A DNA stretch of 50,215 nucleotides from Methylobacterium sp. J-090 (GCF_022829345.1 NZ_JAKSXV010000115.1:1-50215); one strand, 5' to 3'; positions 18,698-27,718 are shown, counted from the stretch's first letter. Notes: generated by a model from the sequence alone, not told the origin. A program made the numbers and translations.

Positions 18698-19318
18698 TCA
18701 GAGCTTCCCCATCACATCACCCCGGAACCCGTACACCGTCCGGTCCCCCCCGAGCGGCACCAGCACCACGTCCCGCGTGGCGCCGGGCTCGAACCGCACC
18801 GCCGTGCCGGGTGCGATGTCGAGGCGCTGGCCCCGCGCCTTTTCGCGGTCGAAGGTCAACCCAGAGTTCACCTCGTAGAAATGGTAGTGCGAGCCGACCT
18901 GGATCGGCCGGTCGCCGACATTGGCGACGGTGACCAAAGTACGGGCGGCGCCTTCGTTGAAGACGATGTCGCCGGGCAGCGTCGTCACCGTGCCGGGCAC
19001 CTCGGCGCTGGCCGCACCCCGGATCGGGTGGTGGACGGTGACGAGCTTGGTACCGTCGGGGAACGTCGCCTCGACCTGGATGTCGTGGATCATCTCCGGG
19101 ATGCCGTCCATGCACTGGTCGGCCGTGAGGACGTGCCCGCCCGCCCGCATCAGGTCCGAGACGGAACGGCCGTCGCGGGCGCCCTCGACCACGAAATCGC
19201 TGATCAGCGCCACGGCCTCGGGATAGTTCAGCTTCACCCCGCGGGCGAGCCGGTTGCGGGCGACCTGGGCGGCCATGGCGAGAAGAAGCTTGTCCTTTTC
19301 GCGGGGGGTCAGAAGCAC
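18698..19318 (-). CDS. ureAB: Urease gamma/beta fusion subunit
   Basis: A 206-aa protein joining urease gamma (about residues 1-100: LLTPREKDKLLLAMAAQVAR, LNYPEAVALISDFVVEGARDG) to urease beta (about 105-206: GDIVFNEGAARTLVTVANVGDRPIQVGSHYHFYEVN). Separate ureA and ureB genes are the commoner arrangement; the fusion is also known in some alphaproteobacteria and in Helicobacter. I chose the GTG at 19318, with GAGG upstream, because the fold starts with LLTPREKDK; an upstream in-frame ATG adds about 50 unrelated residues. It is the first gene of the urease operon and is divergent from the deacetylase gene. Confidence 0.92.
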   Translation of the reverse strand: MLLTPREKDKLLLAMAAQVARNRLARGVKLNYPEAVALISDFVVEGARDGRSVSDLMRAGGHVLTADQCMDGIPEMIHDIQVEATFPDGTKLVTVHHPIRGAASAEVPGTVTTLPGDIVFNEGAARTLVTVANVGDRPIQVGSHYHFYEVNSGLTFDREKARGQRLDIAPGTAVRFEPGATRDVVLVPLGGDRTVYGFRGDVMGKL

Positions 19319-19517
19319 GGGAAACCTCGAGGTGGGGCGTCGAAGCGCGTGTGTGGACAGGCAAGGACCATGCGCGGTCCGATCCCGCGCATCGATGCAT
19401 CCCGGCGCCGGCGGCGCAAGGGCTCCACGGAAACGGGTCGGTGCGCCGGATCGGTTGACAGGACACCGCACGGCGTCCGAACAGCGGCGGGACCCGATTC
19501 CGCACAGGAAGGCCGCC

Positions 19518-20417
19518 GTGACCTACCCTCGCGACCTCGTCGGCTACGGCCGCACGCCGCCTCATCCGCACTGGCCGAACGGGGCCCGCATCGCCGTGCA
19601 GATCGTGCTGAACTACGAGGAGGGGTCCGAGAACTCGATCCTCCACGGGGACGCGGCCTCGGAGGCGTTCCTGTCCGAGATCGTCGGCGCCCAGCCCTGG
19701 CCGGGCCAGCGCCACATGAACATGGAATCCCTCTACGAGTACGGGTCGCGCGCCGGGTTCTGGCGCATCTGGCGCCTCCTCCGGGCGCGCGACGTCCCCG
19801 TGACGGTGTTCGCCGTCGCCAACGCGCTCGCGCGGGTCCCCGACATCGCCGAGGCCATGCGCGAGGCCGAGTGGGAGATCGCCTGTCACGGCCTGAAATG
19901 GATCGACTATCGCGACTTTACCCGCGCGGCCGAGAAGGCGCACATGGACGAGGCGATCCGCATCCACACGGAGGTCACGGGCGCGCGCCCGCGCGGCTGG
20001 TACACGGGGCGCTCCTCGGTCCACACCCTCGACCTCGGCCTCGAGGCGGGGTTCGCCTACCTGTCGGATTCCTATGCCGACGACCTGCCCTACTGGATCG
20101 GCGGGCCGGACAGGCGTGGCCTCGTGGTGCCCTACACGCTCGACGCCAACGACATGCGCTGCGTGGCGGCCCAAGGGTTCAACACCGCCGATCACTTCGC
20201 GACCTACCTGTGCGACACCTTCGATGCCCTCTACGCCGAGGGCGAGACGGCGCCCAAGATGATGTCGGTCGGTCTGCATTGCCGCCTCGTCGGCCGGCCG
20301 GGCCGGATCGGCGCGCTCACCCGGTTCCTCGACCATGTCGCCGCCCACGACCGGGTCTGGCTGGCCCGCCGCATCGACATCGCCGAACATTGGACCCGGC
20401 ACCACCCGCCGGCCTGA
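19518..20417 (+). CDS. puuE: PuuE-type allantoinase / polysaccharide deacetylase-fold protein
   Basis: A 299-aa NodB-fold hydrolase of the cofactor-independent allantoinase (PuuE) type. Diagnostic are YPRDLVGYGRTPPHPHWPNGARIAVQIVLNYEEGSENSI, EIACHGLKWIDY, and SVGLHCRLVGRPGR. It would open the allantoin ring to allantoate in purine catabolism. The GTG at 19518, with AGGAAGG 8 bp before it, is the start; the upstream extension is Arg-rich. It is divergent from urease and upstream of a HAL-like lyase, so it may act on allantoin or on a related hydantoin or imidazolone ring. Confidence 0.85.
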   Translation: MTYPRDLVGYGRTPPHPHWPNGARIAVQIVLNYEEGSENSILHGDAASEAFLSEIVGAQPWPGQRHMNMESLYEYGSRAGFWRIWRLLRARDVPVTVFAVANALARVPDIAEAMREAEWEIACHGLKWIDYRDFTRAAEKAHMDEAIRIHTEVTGARPRGWYTGRSSVHTLDLGLEAGFAYLSDSYADDLPYWIGGPDRRGLVVPYTLDANDMRCVAAQGFNTADHFATYLCDTFDALYAEGETAPKMMSVGLHCRLVGRPGRIGALTRFLDHVAAHDRVWLARRIDIAEHWTRHHPPA

Positions 20418-20422
20418 TTCCT

Positions 20423-20476
20423 GCTGACGTTCACCACACAGCCGACGTCCACCACACAGCTGACGCACGCCACACC
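20423..20476. repeat. Three 18-bp tandem repeats between puuE and the HAL-like gene
   Basis: Units at 20423, 20441 and 20459 read GCTGACGTTCACCACACA, GCCGACGTCCACCACACA and GCTGACGCACGCCACACC. They fill nearly all of the 76-bp intergenic space. They could be a slippage product or a binding array; the last unit ends 17 bp before the next start codon. Confidence 0.75.
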
Positions 20477-20493
20477 CTCGCCGGAGACACGAC

Positions 20494-22128
20494 ATGACGA
20501 CGATCACCCTCGACGGCCGGACCTTCCAGCCCGCCGACGTCCTGGCCGTCGTCCGGCCGGACGCCTCGGGCGCCCGGGCCACGGCCGCCCTGGAGGAGGG
20601 GGCCCGCGCGCGCCTCGCCGCCGCGCGCACCTATATCGACGCCAACTTCATGACCGACGACGCGCCGCTCATGTACTCGTTCAACACCGGCGTGGGCCTG
20701 TTCAAGGACCAGCGCGTGCGTATGGACGAGATGCAAGAGTACCAGCGTCGGACGGTCTACGCCCACGCCACCGGCGTCGGCGAGCCCTTCGACCCGGAGG
20801 TGGCCCGCGCCACCATGCTCCTGCGCGCCAATGCCTTCGCGTCGAACTATTCCGGGCCGCGCGTGGCCGTGGTGGACCGCCTCCTCGCCTGCCTCAATGC
20901 CGGCCTCGTGCCGGTGATCCCGCAGAAGGGCTCGGTGGGCGCCTCGGGCGACCTGGCGCCCCTGGCCCATCTCGCCGGCGCCATCTGCGGATTCGCCGAG
21001 GCCGAGATGGTCTACGAGGGCAAGCGTCTGCCCGCCCGCGAGGCCCTGGCGCTGGCCGGGATGGAACCCGAATTCCCCCTGGAGGCCAAGGACGCCTCGG
21101 CGCTCATCAACGGCTCCACGGTGTCCCTGGCGCTCGGTGTCCTGGCTCTGGAGGACGCGAAAAAGCTGCTCAAGCACGCCGACATCGCGCTTTCCCTGAG
21201 TCTCGAATGCATGCGCTGCGAGACCAAGGCGTTCGATCCGCGCCTGCACGCCGCGCGCCCGCACCAGGGTCAGGCCGCCACCGCCCGCAACGTGCTGCGC
21301 CTCCTCGAAGGCTCCCTGCGCTGCACGGAATCGGCCCGCCACACGGTGTTCCCGGACGAGGCGCGCGCGCCCGGCACCGCCCCGCCGCCCCGTGTGCAGG
21401 ACGTGTACTCCCTGCGTTGCGCGCCCCAGGTGCACGGGCCCGTGCGCGAGGCGCTCGCCTATATCGGCGGCATCATCGGCACGGAGATCAACTCGGCCAC
21501 CGACAACCCGCTGATCTTCGACGACGAGCAGGGCGGCTACGCCTGCATCTCGGGCGGGCATTTCCATGGGCAGTACGTGGCCCAGGCCATGGACCTCCTG
21601 TCCATCGCGATCACCGATCTCGGCTCGATCTCCGAGCGACGCCTGTTCCGTCTCATCGACCCGACCCTCAGCTACGGCCTTCCGCGCAACCTGCTCGCGG
21701 GCAAGAAAGGGCTCAACACCGGATTCGCCACGGTGCAATGCACCCTCTCGGCGCTCGTCATGGAGAACCGCACCCTGTCGAGCCCCGGCTCCGTCGATTC
21801 GATTCCCGGCAAGTCCAATGCCGAGGACCACGTCTCGAACTCGACCTGGTGCGGCCGGAAGGCGCGCACCATCGTGGAGAACGCCGAGCAGATCGTCGCC
21901 GGCGAGCTCCTGATGGCGGCCCAGGCCCTCAGCCTCGTGGCCGAGGTGGCCAAGGATCATCCCATCGGCAGGGGCACCCAGGCGGCGCTCGCCGCCATTC
22001 GCGAAACGATCCCGCCGGCCCTCGACGGCGACCGCTGGTATCACACCGAGATGGTGGACGCCCTCGCCCTCCTGCGCTCGGGCGCCATCGTGGCGGCGGT
22101 GGAGTCGGCCGTGGGGCCGCTGGAATAG
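20494..22128 (+). CDS. Aromatic amino acid / histidine ammonia-lyase family enzyme
   Basis: A 544-aa MIO-dependent lyase. The self-cyclising Ala-Ser-Gly is at 150-152 in KGSVGASGDLAPLAH, the catalytic Tyr61 is in MYSFNTGVG, and the family blocks FDPRLHAARPHQGQ, QDVYSLRCAPQVHGP and EINSATDNPLIF are intact. Departures from standard HutH are SFNTGVG for VNTGFG and SGGHFHGQ for GGNFHGE. No hutU, hutI or hutG is near. The substrate may therefore be histidine, a modified histidine or another amino acid. It lies 76 bp after the allantoinase-like gene and just before a flavin reductase. It starts at ATG 20494 with GGAG upstream. Confidence 0.85.
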   Translation: MTTITLDGRTFQPADVLAVVRPDASGARATAALEEGARARLAAARTYIDANFMTDDAPLMYSFNTGVGLFKDQRVRMDEMQEYQRRTVYAHATGVGEPFDPEVARATMLLRANAFASNYSGPRVAVVDRLLACLNAGLVPVIPQKGSVGASGDLAPLAHLAGAICGFAEAEMVYEGKRLPAREALALAGMEPEFPLEAKDASALINGSTVSLALGVLALEDAKKLLKHADIALSLSLECMRCETKAFDPRLHAARPHQGQAATARNVLRLLEGSLRCTESARHTVFPDEARAPGTAPPPRVQDVYSLRCAPQVHGPVREALAYIGGIIGTEINSATDNPLIFDDEQGGYACISGGHFHGQYVAQAMDLLSIAITDLGSISERRLFRLIDPTLSYGLPRNLLAGKKGLNTGFATVQCTLSALVMENRTLSSPGSVDSIPGKSNAEDHVSNSTWCGRKARTIVENAEQIVAGELLMAAQALSLVAEVAKDHPIGRGTQAALAAIRETIPPALDGDRWYHTEMVDALALLRSGAIVAAVESAVGPLE

Positions 22129-22162
22129 GCCCGCGATCGTGCCTGACGGCAGGGTCCCCGGC

Positions 22163-22207
22163 ATGAACGAACCAACCATGACGGAACCGACCATGACAGA
22201 ACCGACG
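22163..22207. repeat. Three in-frame 15-bp repeats, each starting with ATG
   Basis: ATGAACGAACCAACC, ATGACGGAACCGACC and ATGACAGAACCGACG follow one another from 22163. They give three possible ATG starts and an MNEPTMTEPTMTEPT N-terminus for the flavin reductase. Repeat-number change would vary the protein N-terminus without breaking the frame. Confidence 0.8.
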
Positions 22208-22720
22208 ACGATCCCGGTGGAAGCCGCCGACTACCGGACCGCCATGGCCCGGATCGCCAGCGCCGTGCATCTCGTCACCACCGCCGGGCCGGGCGGCCGC
22301 GCGGGCTTCACCGCGACGGCGGTGTGCAGCGTCAGCGATGAGCCGCCGACCCTGCTGGTGTGCATCAACCGCACGGCGTCGGCCCATGCGGCCCTGAGCG
22401 TCAACGACACCCTGTGCGTCAACACCCTCGGCGCGCACCAGATGGACGTCGCCGGCGCCTTCGGCGGCCGCACGCCCATGGACGAGCGCTTCGCCACCGC
22501 CAGCTGGGGCCGGCTCGTCACGGGGTCGCCGGTCCTCAACAACGCCCGCGTCGCCTTCGATTGCCGCATCGTCGGCCGTCATGCCGTGGCGACCCACGAC
22601 GTCCTGGTCTGCGAGGTCGTGGCCCTGGCCTGTGCCGGCACCGGCGACGGATTGCTCTACGCCGACAGGCGCTATCACGCTCCGCCGCTGCAGGCGCCGG
22701 CGCGCGACGACGCCGCCTGA
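22163..22720 (+). CDS. Flavin reductase (RutF/HpaC-like)
   Basis: A 185-aa FMN-binding split-barrel reductase: FRTAM-like YRTAMARIASAVHLVTTAGPGGRAGFTATAVCSVSDEPPTLLVCIN is the family core, then LCVNTLGAHQMDVAGAF and a C-terminal RRYH. It would reduce FMN or FAD with NAD(P)H for a partner monooxygenase. None is adjacent; SfnG at 7841 is one candidate user. The true start may be any of three repeated ATGs (22163, 22178, 22193). It begins 35 bp after the HAL-like gene, so it is probably in the same operon. Confidence 0.8.
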   Translation: MNEPTMTEPTMTEPTTIPVEAADYRTAMARIASAVHLVTTAGPGGRAGFTATAVCSVSDEPPTLLVCINRTASAHAALSVNDTLCVNTLGAHQMDVAGAFGGRTPMDERFATASWGRLVTGSPVLNNARVAFDCRIVGRHAVATHDVLVCEVVALACAGTGDGLLYADRRYHAPPLQAPARDDAA

Positions 22721-22999
22721 CGGTCCCGGGATTCGGATCGATGTCCGATGCCGGCATGGCTCGGTTGGCCCCCGATCACGGCCTCGATCGCCCATCCATG
22801 GGTCGGACGACACTGTCGTCGTGGGTGCGGGTGTGATGATGGGGACCGCCGATGATCCGGCGGTTGCCGTCGGCCGTGCAGGCGGTGGAAAATCGCCCGT
22901 CGGCAGGATCCGTACGGTGAATTCGTGCACGCCGTGAGGGTCGCCGTCGCGGGCCAGGCGCGGCACGCGCACCCGGGCCGTGGCCGTAGGGCGTCGTGA

Positions 23000-23410
23000 T
23001 CAGGGCGTGTCCGGCTCAGGGGCGCCCCGCTCGGCCCGCTCCATCCCGGCCTTGTGCAGGCCGTCATAGAGCTTCTGGACCTCCTGGATGCTCGCGTGGC
23101 CACGGCTCCAGTTGGTCTCGCGGACATTGACCGGGGTGAAGGCGCTGTGCGAGCGGCCACCGAATCCGTTGTAGATCGCCATCTCGGTCGCGTCCGGGCC
23201 GGCCGGATAGTCGATGCGGTAGGATGGGGCCAGCCCTTTGCCCGGAGAACGCTTGCCCGTGATGCCGATGCGCAGGTGGGCGTCGCCGTGCCGCTTCTGG
23301 CAGAAGCGCATGTTGCCGAGCACCCGGCGCAGGTATTCGCCCGCATCCTCCAGATCGACCACCACGTCGGCGATGGTCGCGTCGGGGGGCAGGTGGTTCT
23401 TCTGGATCAT
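23000..23410 (-). CDS. Hypothetical protein, about 136 aa
   Basis: An ORF from ATG 23410, preceded by ACGAGG. It has a coherent mixed alpha/beta pattern (ATIADVVVDLEDAGEYLRRVLGNMRF, HLRIGITGKRSPG, YNGFGGRSHSAFTPVNV, ASIQEVQKLYDGLHKAGM). A longer in-frame start at 23485 exists. I recognise no domain. It is on the opposite strand to its neighbours and probably monocistronic. The 280 bp between the flavin reductase stop and its 3' end show nothing further. Confidence 0.55.
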   Translation of the reverse strand: MIQKNHLPPDATIADVVVDLEDAGEYLRRVLGNMRFCQKRHGDAHLRIGITGKRSPGKGLAPSYRIDYPAGPDATEMAIYNGFGGRSHSAFTPVNVRETNWSRGHASIQEVQKLYDGLHKAGMERAERGAPEPDTP

Positions 23411-23571
23411 GTGCCTCGGGCCTCGTGGGAACGGGACCATACCGGCGGGCGCGGACGAGGGCCAGGATAGCGCGTCGCCTGCCATGGCGGCGCCTGGCGG
23501 GGATCGGCACGCGAGCGAGGCTCGGAAAGAGCGCCGACCGTTCTTCGAACTATATCATGCGCCTCCAAAAG

Positions 23572-23616
23572 CTTAGGGCATGATGAGGTTTCCCCGAAAC
23601 CGGATCGTGCCCTAAG
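23572..23616. repeat. Nested palindromic element
   Basis: CTTAGGGCA (23572-23580) and TGCCCTAAG (23608-23616) form a perfect 9-bp outer stem. Inside, GGTTTC and GAAACC around CCC form a second hairpin. It lies just upstream of the allantoate amidohydrolase-like gene and has the look of the dispersed extragenic palindromes common in Rhizobiales. Family assignment needs a genome-wide search. Confidence 0.6.
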
Positions 23617-23647
23617 GTTGAGGACACCCCCCTTGAGCGAGAGACCG

Positions 23648-24895
23648 GTGATCGACACACTCCAGACCGCGCTGGCCCCCCGCATCGTCGCCCGCCTCGA
23701 CGCGCTCGCCGCCATCAGCGCCGACCCGGGCGCCATCACCCGCGTCTATCTCAGTCCCGAGCAGGCCCGGGCCAGCGCCCTCGTCCTCGGCTGGATGCGC
23801 GAAGCCGGGATGACGGCCCGCATCGACGCCGTCGGCAACGTCATTGGCCGCCTCGAAGGCCCGGTTGCCGGCGAACCCGCCGTGGTGATCGGCTCGCACC
23901 TCGACACCGTGCGCGACGCCGGGCGGTTCGACGGCCCCCTCGGCGTGGTGGCGGGCATCGAATGCGTCGCCGCCCTGGTCCGCACCGGCGTGGTCCTGCC
24001 CTTCGCCATCGAGGTGGTGGGTTTCGCCGACGAGGAGGGCACCCGCTTCGCCACCACCCTCATCGGCAGCCGGGCGCTCGCCGGCACCCTGACCCCGGAC
24101 GTCCTCGACCGTTCGGACGCCGACGAGATCACCATGGGCCAGGCGCTCCTGTCCGGCGGGTTCGACCCGAACCGGATCGGCGAGGCGGCCCGGGCGCCCG
24201 GCACCATTCGCGCCTATCTCGAACTGCATATCGAGCAGGGACCGGCCCTGGAGCGGGCCGGCCTCGCCGTCGGCCTCGTCACCGCCATCAGCGGCGCGAC
24301 GCGGCTTGCCGTCACGCTCACCGGCGAGGCGGGTCATGCCGGGACCGTGGCGATGGCGGGGCGGCGCGACGCCCTCGCGGGGGCCGCCGAATGCATCCTG
24401 GCCGTGGAGGCGCGCTGCGCCCCCGAGCCGGGCCTCGTCGGCACCGTGGGGACCATCCTGGCCGCCCCCGGCGCCGTGAACGTGATCCCGGGCCGCGTCG
24501 GCTTCAGCCTCGATCTGCGCGCGCCCGACGACCGCCAGCGCCGCATCGCCCTGGCCGACCTCGCCGCCGCCTTCGCGGACATCGCCGCCCGGCGCGGCCT
24601 CGAACTCGAGCGGGTGGTGACCCACGATGCCGCCTGCGCGCCGTGCGACCCGACGCTGATGGCACACCTCGCCGCGGGAATCGCGGCGGAGGGCCATCCG
24701 GTTCTGCGCCTGCCGAGCGGGGCGGGGCATGACGGCATGGCCATCGCCGCCATCGCCCCCATCGCCATGCTGTTCGTGCGCTGCCGCGGCGGCATCAGCC
24801 ATCACCCCGACGAGTTCGCCAGCGGGCCCGACATCGAGGCCGGCGCCCGCGTGCTGCTGGCGACCCTGCTGCGCCTGGCCGCCGAGGGGACTTGA
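23648..24895 (+). CDS. Zn-dependent amidohydrolase, allantoate amidohydrolase / N-carbamoyl amino acid hydrolase family
   Basis: About 415 aa, M20 peptidase fold of the AllC/HyuC type. Metal ligands are in GSHLDTVRDAGRFDGPLGV, the catalytic and bridging Glu pair in FADEEGTRF, and further ligands in LELHIEQGPALE and ISHHPDEF. The dimerisation domain includes TGEAGHAGTVAM and RRDALAG. It would hydrolyse allantoate to ureidoglycine, CO2 and ammonia, or an N-carbamoyl amino acid. Next to the allantoinase-like gene and urease, the allantoate role is favoured. The start is uncertain (GTG 23648, TTG 23633 or TTG 23618). Confidence 0.85.
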   Translation: MIDTLQTALAPRIVARLDALAAISADPGAITRVYLSPEQARASALVLGWMREAGMTARIDAVGNVIGRLEGPVAGEPAVVIGSHLDTVRDAGRFDGPLGVVAGIECVAALVRTGVVLPFAIEVVGFADEEGTRFATTLIGSRALAGTLTPDVLDRSDADEITMGQALLSGGFDPNRIGEAARAPGTIRAYLELHIEQGPALERAGLAVGLVTAISGATRLAVTLTGEAGHAGTVAMAGRRDALAGAAECILAVEARCAPEPGLVGTVGTILAAPGAVNVIPGRVGFSLDLRAPDDRQRRIALADLAAAFADIAARRGLELERVVTHDAACAPCDPTLMAHLAAGIAAEGHPVLRLPSGAGHDGMAIAAIAPIAMLFVRCRGGISHHPDEFASGPDIEAGARVLLATLLRLAAEGT

Positions 24896-25007
24896 ACGCG
24901 TGCCGGGTTGCCGCCGGAGGCGTCGTCTCCGGCGCGCCCATCGGGACCGTCCGCCAGCGACCGACGTGTCCGGGGCGAACGCATCTCGGCGTCACGGGGA
25001 TCGGCGC

Positions 25008-25580
25008 TCAGGTCTCGTCCGGCGCCTTGCCGGAGGCGAGGCGCCGGAGGCGGCCCTTGCGCATCTCGTACTGGAAGATCGAGGTGAGGGCCGGTGCGGC
25101 TTCGTGCTCCGGCGCCGGCAGGGCGACGGGCGGGACAGCCGGCGGCGCGAGCAGGCGCCGGACCGGAGCGTCCCGGCGCAGGAGAGCGTGCCGGACGACG
25201 TCCCGATCGCGCACCATCGCGGCGGCGGTGGCGGGATCGGTCTCGATCCGGGCGCTCGCCCCATCGGAGAAGCGCGCATGCAGGATCGCGACGGCGTGAA
25301 GGGTCCCCCCGAGGGCGCCGAGGCCGAGGCCGACGAACGCGGCGGCCAAGCCGAGAGGACGGGGCAGGGGCCCGGTGGCGTCGAGGGCGGCGCTGAGCCC
25401 GCCGGCGATCCCGGCCCGGCGCTGCGGCGCGGGGCCGTCGGCGAGTTCCAGCGCATCGAGATCCTCGACGCCGCGCGCCCGCCCATCGGGCAGGTTCAGC
25501 AGGCCGGCTTCGTAGGTGCCGGCCCCCGTCTTCCAGGCACCGTGAGGGCCGGTGCCGTCGAGGATTCGGATCTCGCTCAT
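25008..25580 (-). CDS. Hypothetical membrane-associated protein
   Basis: A 190-aa protein from ATG 25580, with GGGAAAG upstream. The N-terminal 45 residues form a hydrophilic strand-rich start (IRILDGTGPHGAWKTGAGTYEAGLLNLPDGRA). One clear hydrophobic span (LGLAAAFVGLGLGALGGTLHAVAIL) follows near residue 90. The C-terminal half is Arg/Ala/Pro-rich and ends in a basic helix. No family is recognised. It lies 77 bp downstream of selO on the same strand and may share its transcript. Confidence 0.6.
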   Translation of the reverse strand: MSEIRILDGTGPHGAWKTGAGTYEAGLLNLPDGRARGVEDLDALELADGPAPQRRAGIAGGLSAALDATGPLPRPLGLAAAFVGLGLGALGGTLHAVAILHARFSDGASARIETDPATAAAMVRDRDVVRHALLRRDAPVRRLLAPPAVPPVALPAPEHEAAPALTSIFQYEMRKGRLRRLASGKAPDET

Positions 25581-25657
25581 CGTCGCTTTCCCGCGCTCCC
25601 GCGTCGGCGCCGTCACGGCACCCTACCGCCGCATGTGTCGGAAACAGGGCCGCGATC

Positions 25658-27100
25658 TCAGGCCGGGGCCGCCACGGGGGCAACCCGCGTACCGTAAGCC
25701 TCGGCCATGTTCGCGATGGCGGCGACCTTGGCGTGCAGCGCCGACCAGTCGTCCCCCTCGGCGATGGGCGCCCACAGCGCTTCGACCTCCTCGATCAGCA
25801 TCGTACACGGGTCGCTTTCGGCGAAGTAGGGATGCGCGAGACGCCCCGCATCGACGGGGACCATCGCCTCCAGGCTCGCCCGCACGGGAGCGAAGCCTTC
25901 CGCGGCATAGAACGACGCCGACGGGCTCGCCGCTGCGCGCGCCGCACTGGCGAGCCCGCCGTACCAGTCGAAGAAGGTCCGCTCGAACGGCGCGCCGCTG
26001 CGGGCGAGGAACCCCCAGAACGCGGCGACGAAGCGGTGCGCCGCGTCGTCGTCCGTGCGGGCGAGGCCGAGACGCGCCAGGAGCGCGTCGGCGAAGGCCT
26101 CCTGCAGGGCCGGTCCGAACAGCTTGAGGGCCGTTTCGAGCCCGTCCTGCGATGCCAGGGGCGTCAGGCATTCGGCGAGACGGCTGAGGTTCCAGAACAA
26201 GGCCTCGGGCTGGCGTCCGAAGCTGTAGAGCCCCTGTACGTCGAAATAGGCGGCGGTGAAGGCCGGATCGTTGACGGGCGCGAAGCGCCAGGGGCCGTAG
26301 TCGAAGCTCTCGCCGGTGACGTTGATGTTGTCGGTGTTGAGCACCCCGTGGACGAAGCCGGCGGCCATCCATTGCGCGCCCGTGCGCGCCACCCGCCGGC
26401 ACACCTCCTCCAGGAAGGCGACGGCGCGGGCCGGCGTCTCCTCGCGCCACAGCTCGGGCATGTGGGTGCGGATCGTGTGATCCATGAGCGCAAGGATGTT
26501 GTCGGGCTCGTCCAGCGCCAGGAAGCGCTGGAACGAACCGATGCGGATATGGGAGTGGCTGAGCCGCACGAGGACGGCCGAGCGGGTGGGGGAGGGCTCG
26601 TCGCCGCGCTCCAGTTCCTCCCCGGTCTCGATGAGGCTGAAGGTCTTGGAGGTGTTCACGCCGAGCGCCTCCAGCATGCCGGTGGCGAGGATCTCGCGCA
26701 CGCCGCCCTTGAGGGTGAGGCGCCCGTCGGCCGTGCGCGACCACGGCGTGCGCCCGCTGCCCTTGGTGGCGAGATCGAGGAGACGCCCATCGGCCAGATC
26801 GTAGGCCTGAGCGAACAGGAACCCGCGCCCGTCGCCGAGGTCGGGATTGTACGAGCGGAACTGATGGCCGTGGTAGCGCAGGGCGAGGGGCTGCGGGAAA
26901 CTGCCGGGCAGCGGTTCGAACCGGCCGAAATGCGCGATCCACTCCGCCTCCGTCAGGTCGCCGAGGCCGATCCGCTCCGCCCAGGGCTGGTTGCGGTAGC
27001 GTGGAATCGTGCGCGGGAAGGCAGCCGGCGCCACGACATCGTAGAAGGACTCGCCGAGTTCGGCATGGCGCTGCGCGAGGCGCGCGGTGGAGATCGGCAT
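25658..27100 (-). CDS. selO: Protein adenylyltransferase SelO (YdiU family)
   Basis: A 480-aa pseudokinase-fold enzyme that transfers AMP to protein hydroxyls, linked to redox homeostasis. Motifs are YHGHQFRSYNPDLGDGRGFLF, KGSGRTPWSRTADGRLTLKGGVREIL (nucleotide-binding Lys and Arg region), SHIRIGSF and the metal-binding HGVLNTDNINVTGESFDYGP. It matches the usual 470-490 aa. The final residues APVAAPA replace the Cys-containing C-terminus seen in E. coli SelO. The start is ATG 27100. Confidence 0.92.
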   Translation of the reverse strand: MPISTARLAQRHAELGESFYDVVAPAAFPRTIPRYRNQPWAERIGLGDLTEAEWIAHFGRFEPLPGSFPQPLALRYHGHQFRSYNPDLGDGRGFLFAQAYDLADGRLLDLATKGSGRTPWSRTADGRLTLKGGVREILATGMLEALGVNTSKTFSLIETGEELERGDEPSPTRSAVLVRLSHSHIRIGSFQRFLALDEPDNILALMDHTIRTHMPELWREETPARAVAFLEEVCRRVARTGAQWMAAGFVHGVLNTDNINVTGESFDYGPWRFAPVNDPAFTAAYFDVQGLYSFGRQPEALFWNLSRLAECLTPLASQDGLETALKLFGPALQEAFADALLARLGLARTDDDAAHRFVAAFWGFLARSGAPFERTFFDWYGGLASAARAAASPSASFYAAEGFAPVRASLEAMVPVDAGRLAHPYFAESDPCTMLIEEVEALWAPIAEGDDWSALHAKVAAIANMAEAYGTRVAPVAAPA

Positions 27101-27250
27101 CGGGCGTCCTGGGGGTTGAGGGCGGCCTCCGTCTAACCGGTGACCGCGCGGATGACACGTCAATCGCCTTGACGGCCCGGATGATCCCGGGACGCCGGCG
27201 TCGGCAGCGGGCTCCTCACAAACCGCCCAGGCTCGGGTATAGTGACGAGC

Positions 27251-27568
27251 ATGGACAACATCATTCGACCGACCTTCGGCCAACCCCGCCGTGCCGAGCC
27301 CGACGACGAGAGCCGCGTCCAGGTGCTGACTCAGCGCGTCTACGGCGAGGCCGGGGGCTGCCGTGTCTGCCTCGTCCACGACGCGGCCGCCCCCGAGGGC
27401 GACGTCTACAAGGTGGTGGCGGGGCTGCTCACCGACGACGAGGTCAGCACCGTGGCGATCCTGCCGGCGACCCCGGAAGGGGAGGTCGATGCCGAGATCG
27501 TGGCGCTCGCGATCCTGCGCACCCTGGGAATGATCGAGGCCCGCACCGGCGGTCCCGCCATCGCCTGA
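27251..27568 (+). CDS. Small conserved-looking hypothetical protein
   Basis: A 105-aa acidic protein from ATG 27251. It has a Pro-rich start (RPTFGQPRRAEPDDE), then a compact alternation of strands and helices (GCRVCLVHDAAAPEGDVYKVVAGLLTDDEVSTVAILPA) ending LRTLGMIEARTGG. Codon use fits the chromosome. The function is unknown. It is the last chromosomal gene before the tRNA-Gln insertion site. Confidence 0.6.
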   Translation: MDNIIRPTFGQPRRAEPDDESRVQVLTQRVYGEAGGCRVCLVHDAAAPEGDVYKVVAGLLTDDEVSTVAILPATPEGEVDAEIVALAILRTLGMIEARTGGPAIA

Positions 27569-27718
27569 TGGCGGAAGCCCTCAATCGAACGCTTGCATGC
27601 CGCGCCGGCTCCATGCTATCGCCCCTCCACCGGAACGGACCGGGCGCGAAACGATCGGTGCACGGCACGGATCGCGGACCAGACCAAACCGTCCTAAGCT
27701 TTTGATGATTCAAAGCTT

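Noticed and set aside
19254..19517. Upstream extension of the allantoinase-like protein
   Set aside because: Arg/Ala-rich and overlapping the divergent ureAB start region; the GTG at 19518 has a good ribosome-binding site and the family N-terminus.
23572..23616. CRISPR-like repeat unit
   Set aside because: A single nested palindrome without regularly spaced copies; no CRISPR array or cas gene is seen anywhere in the window.
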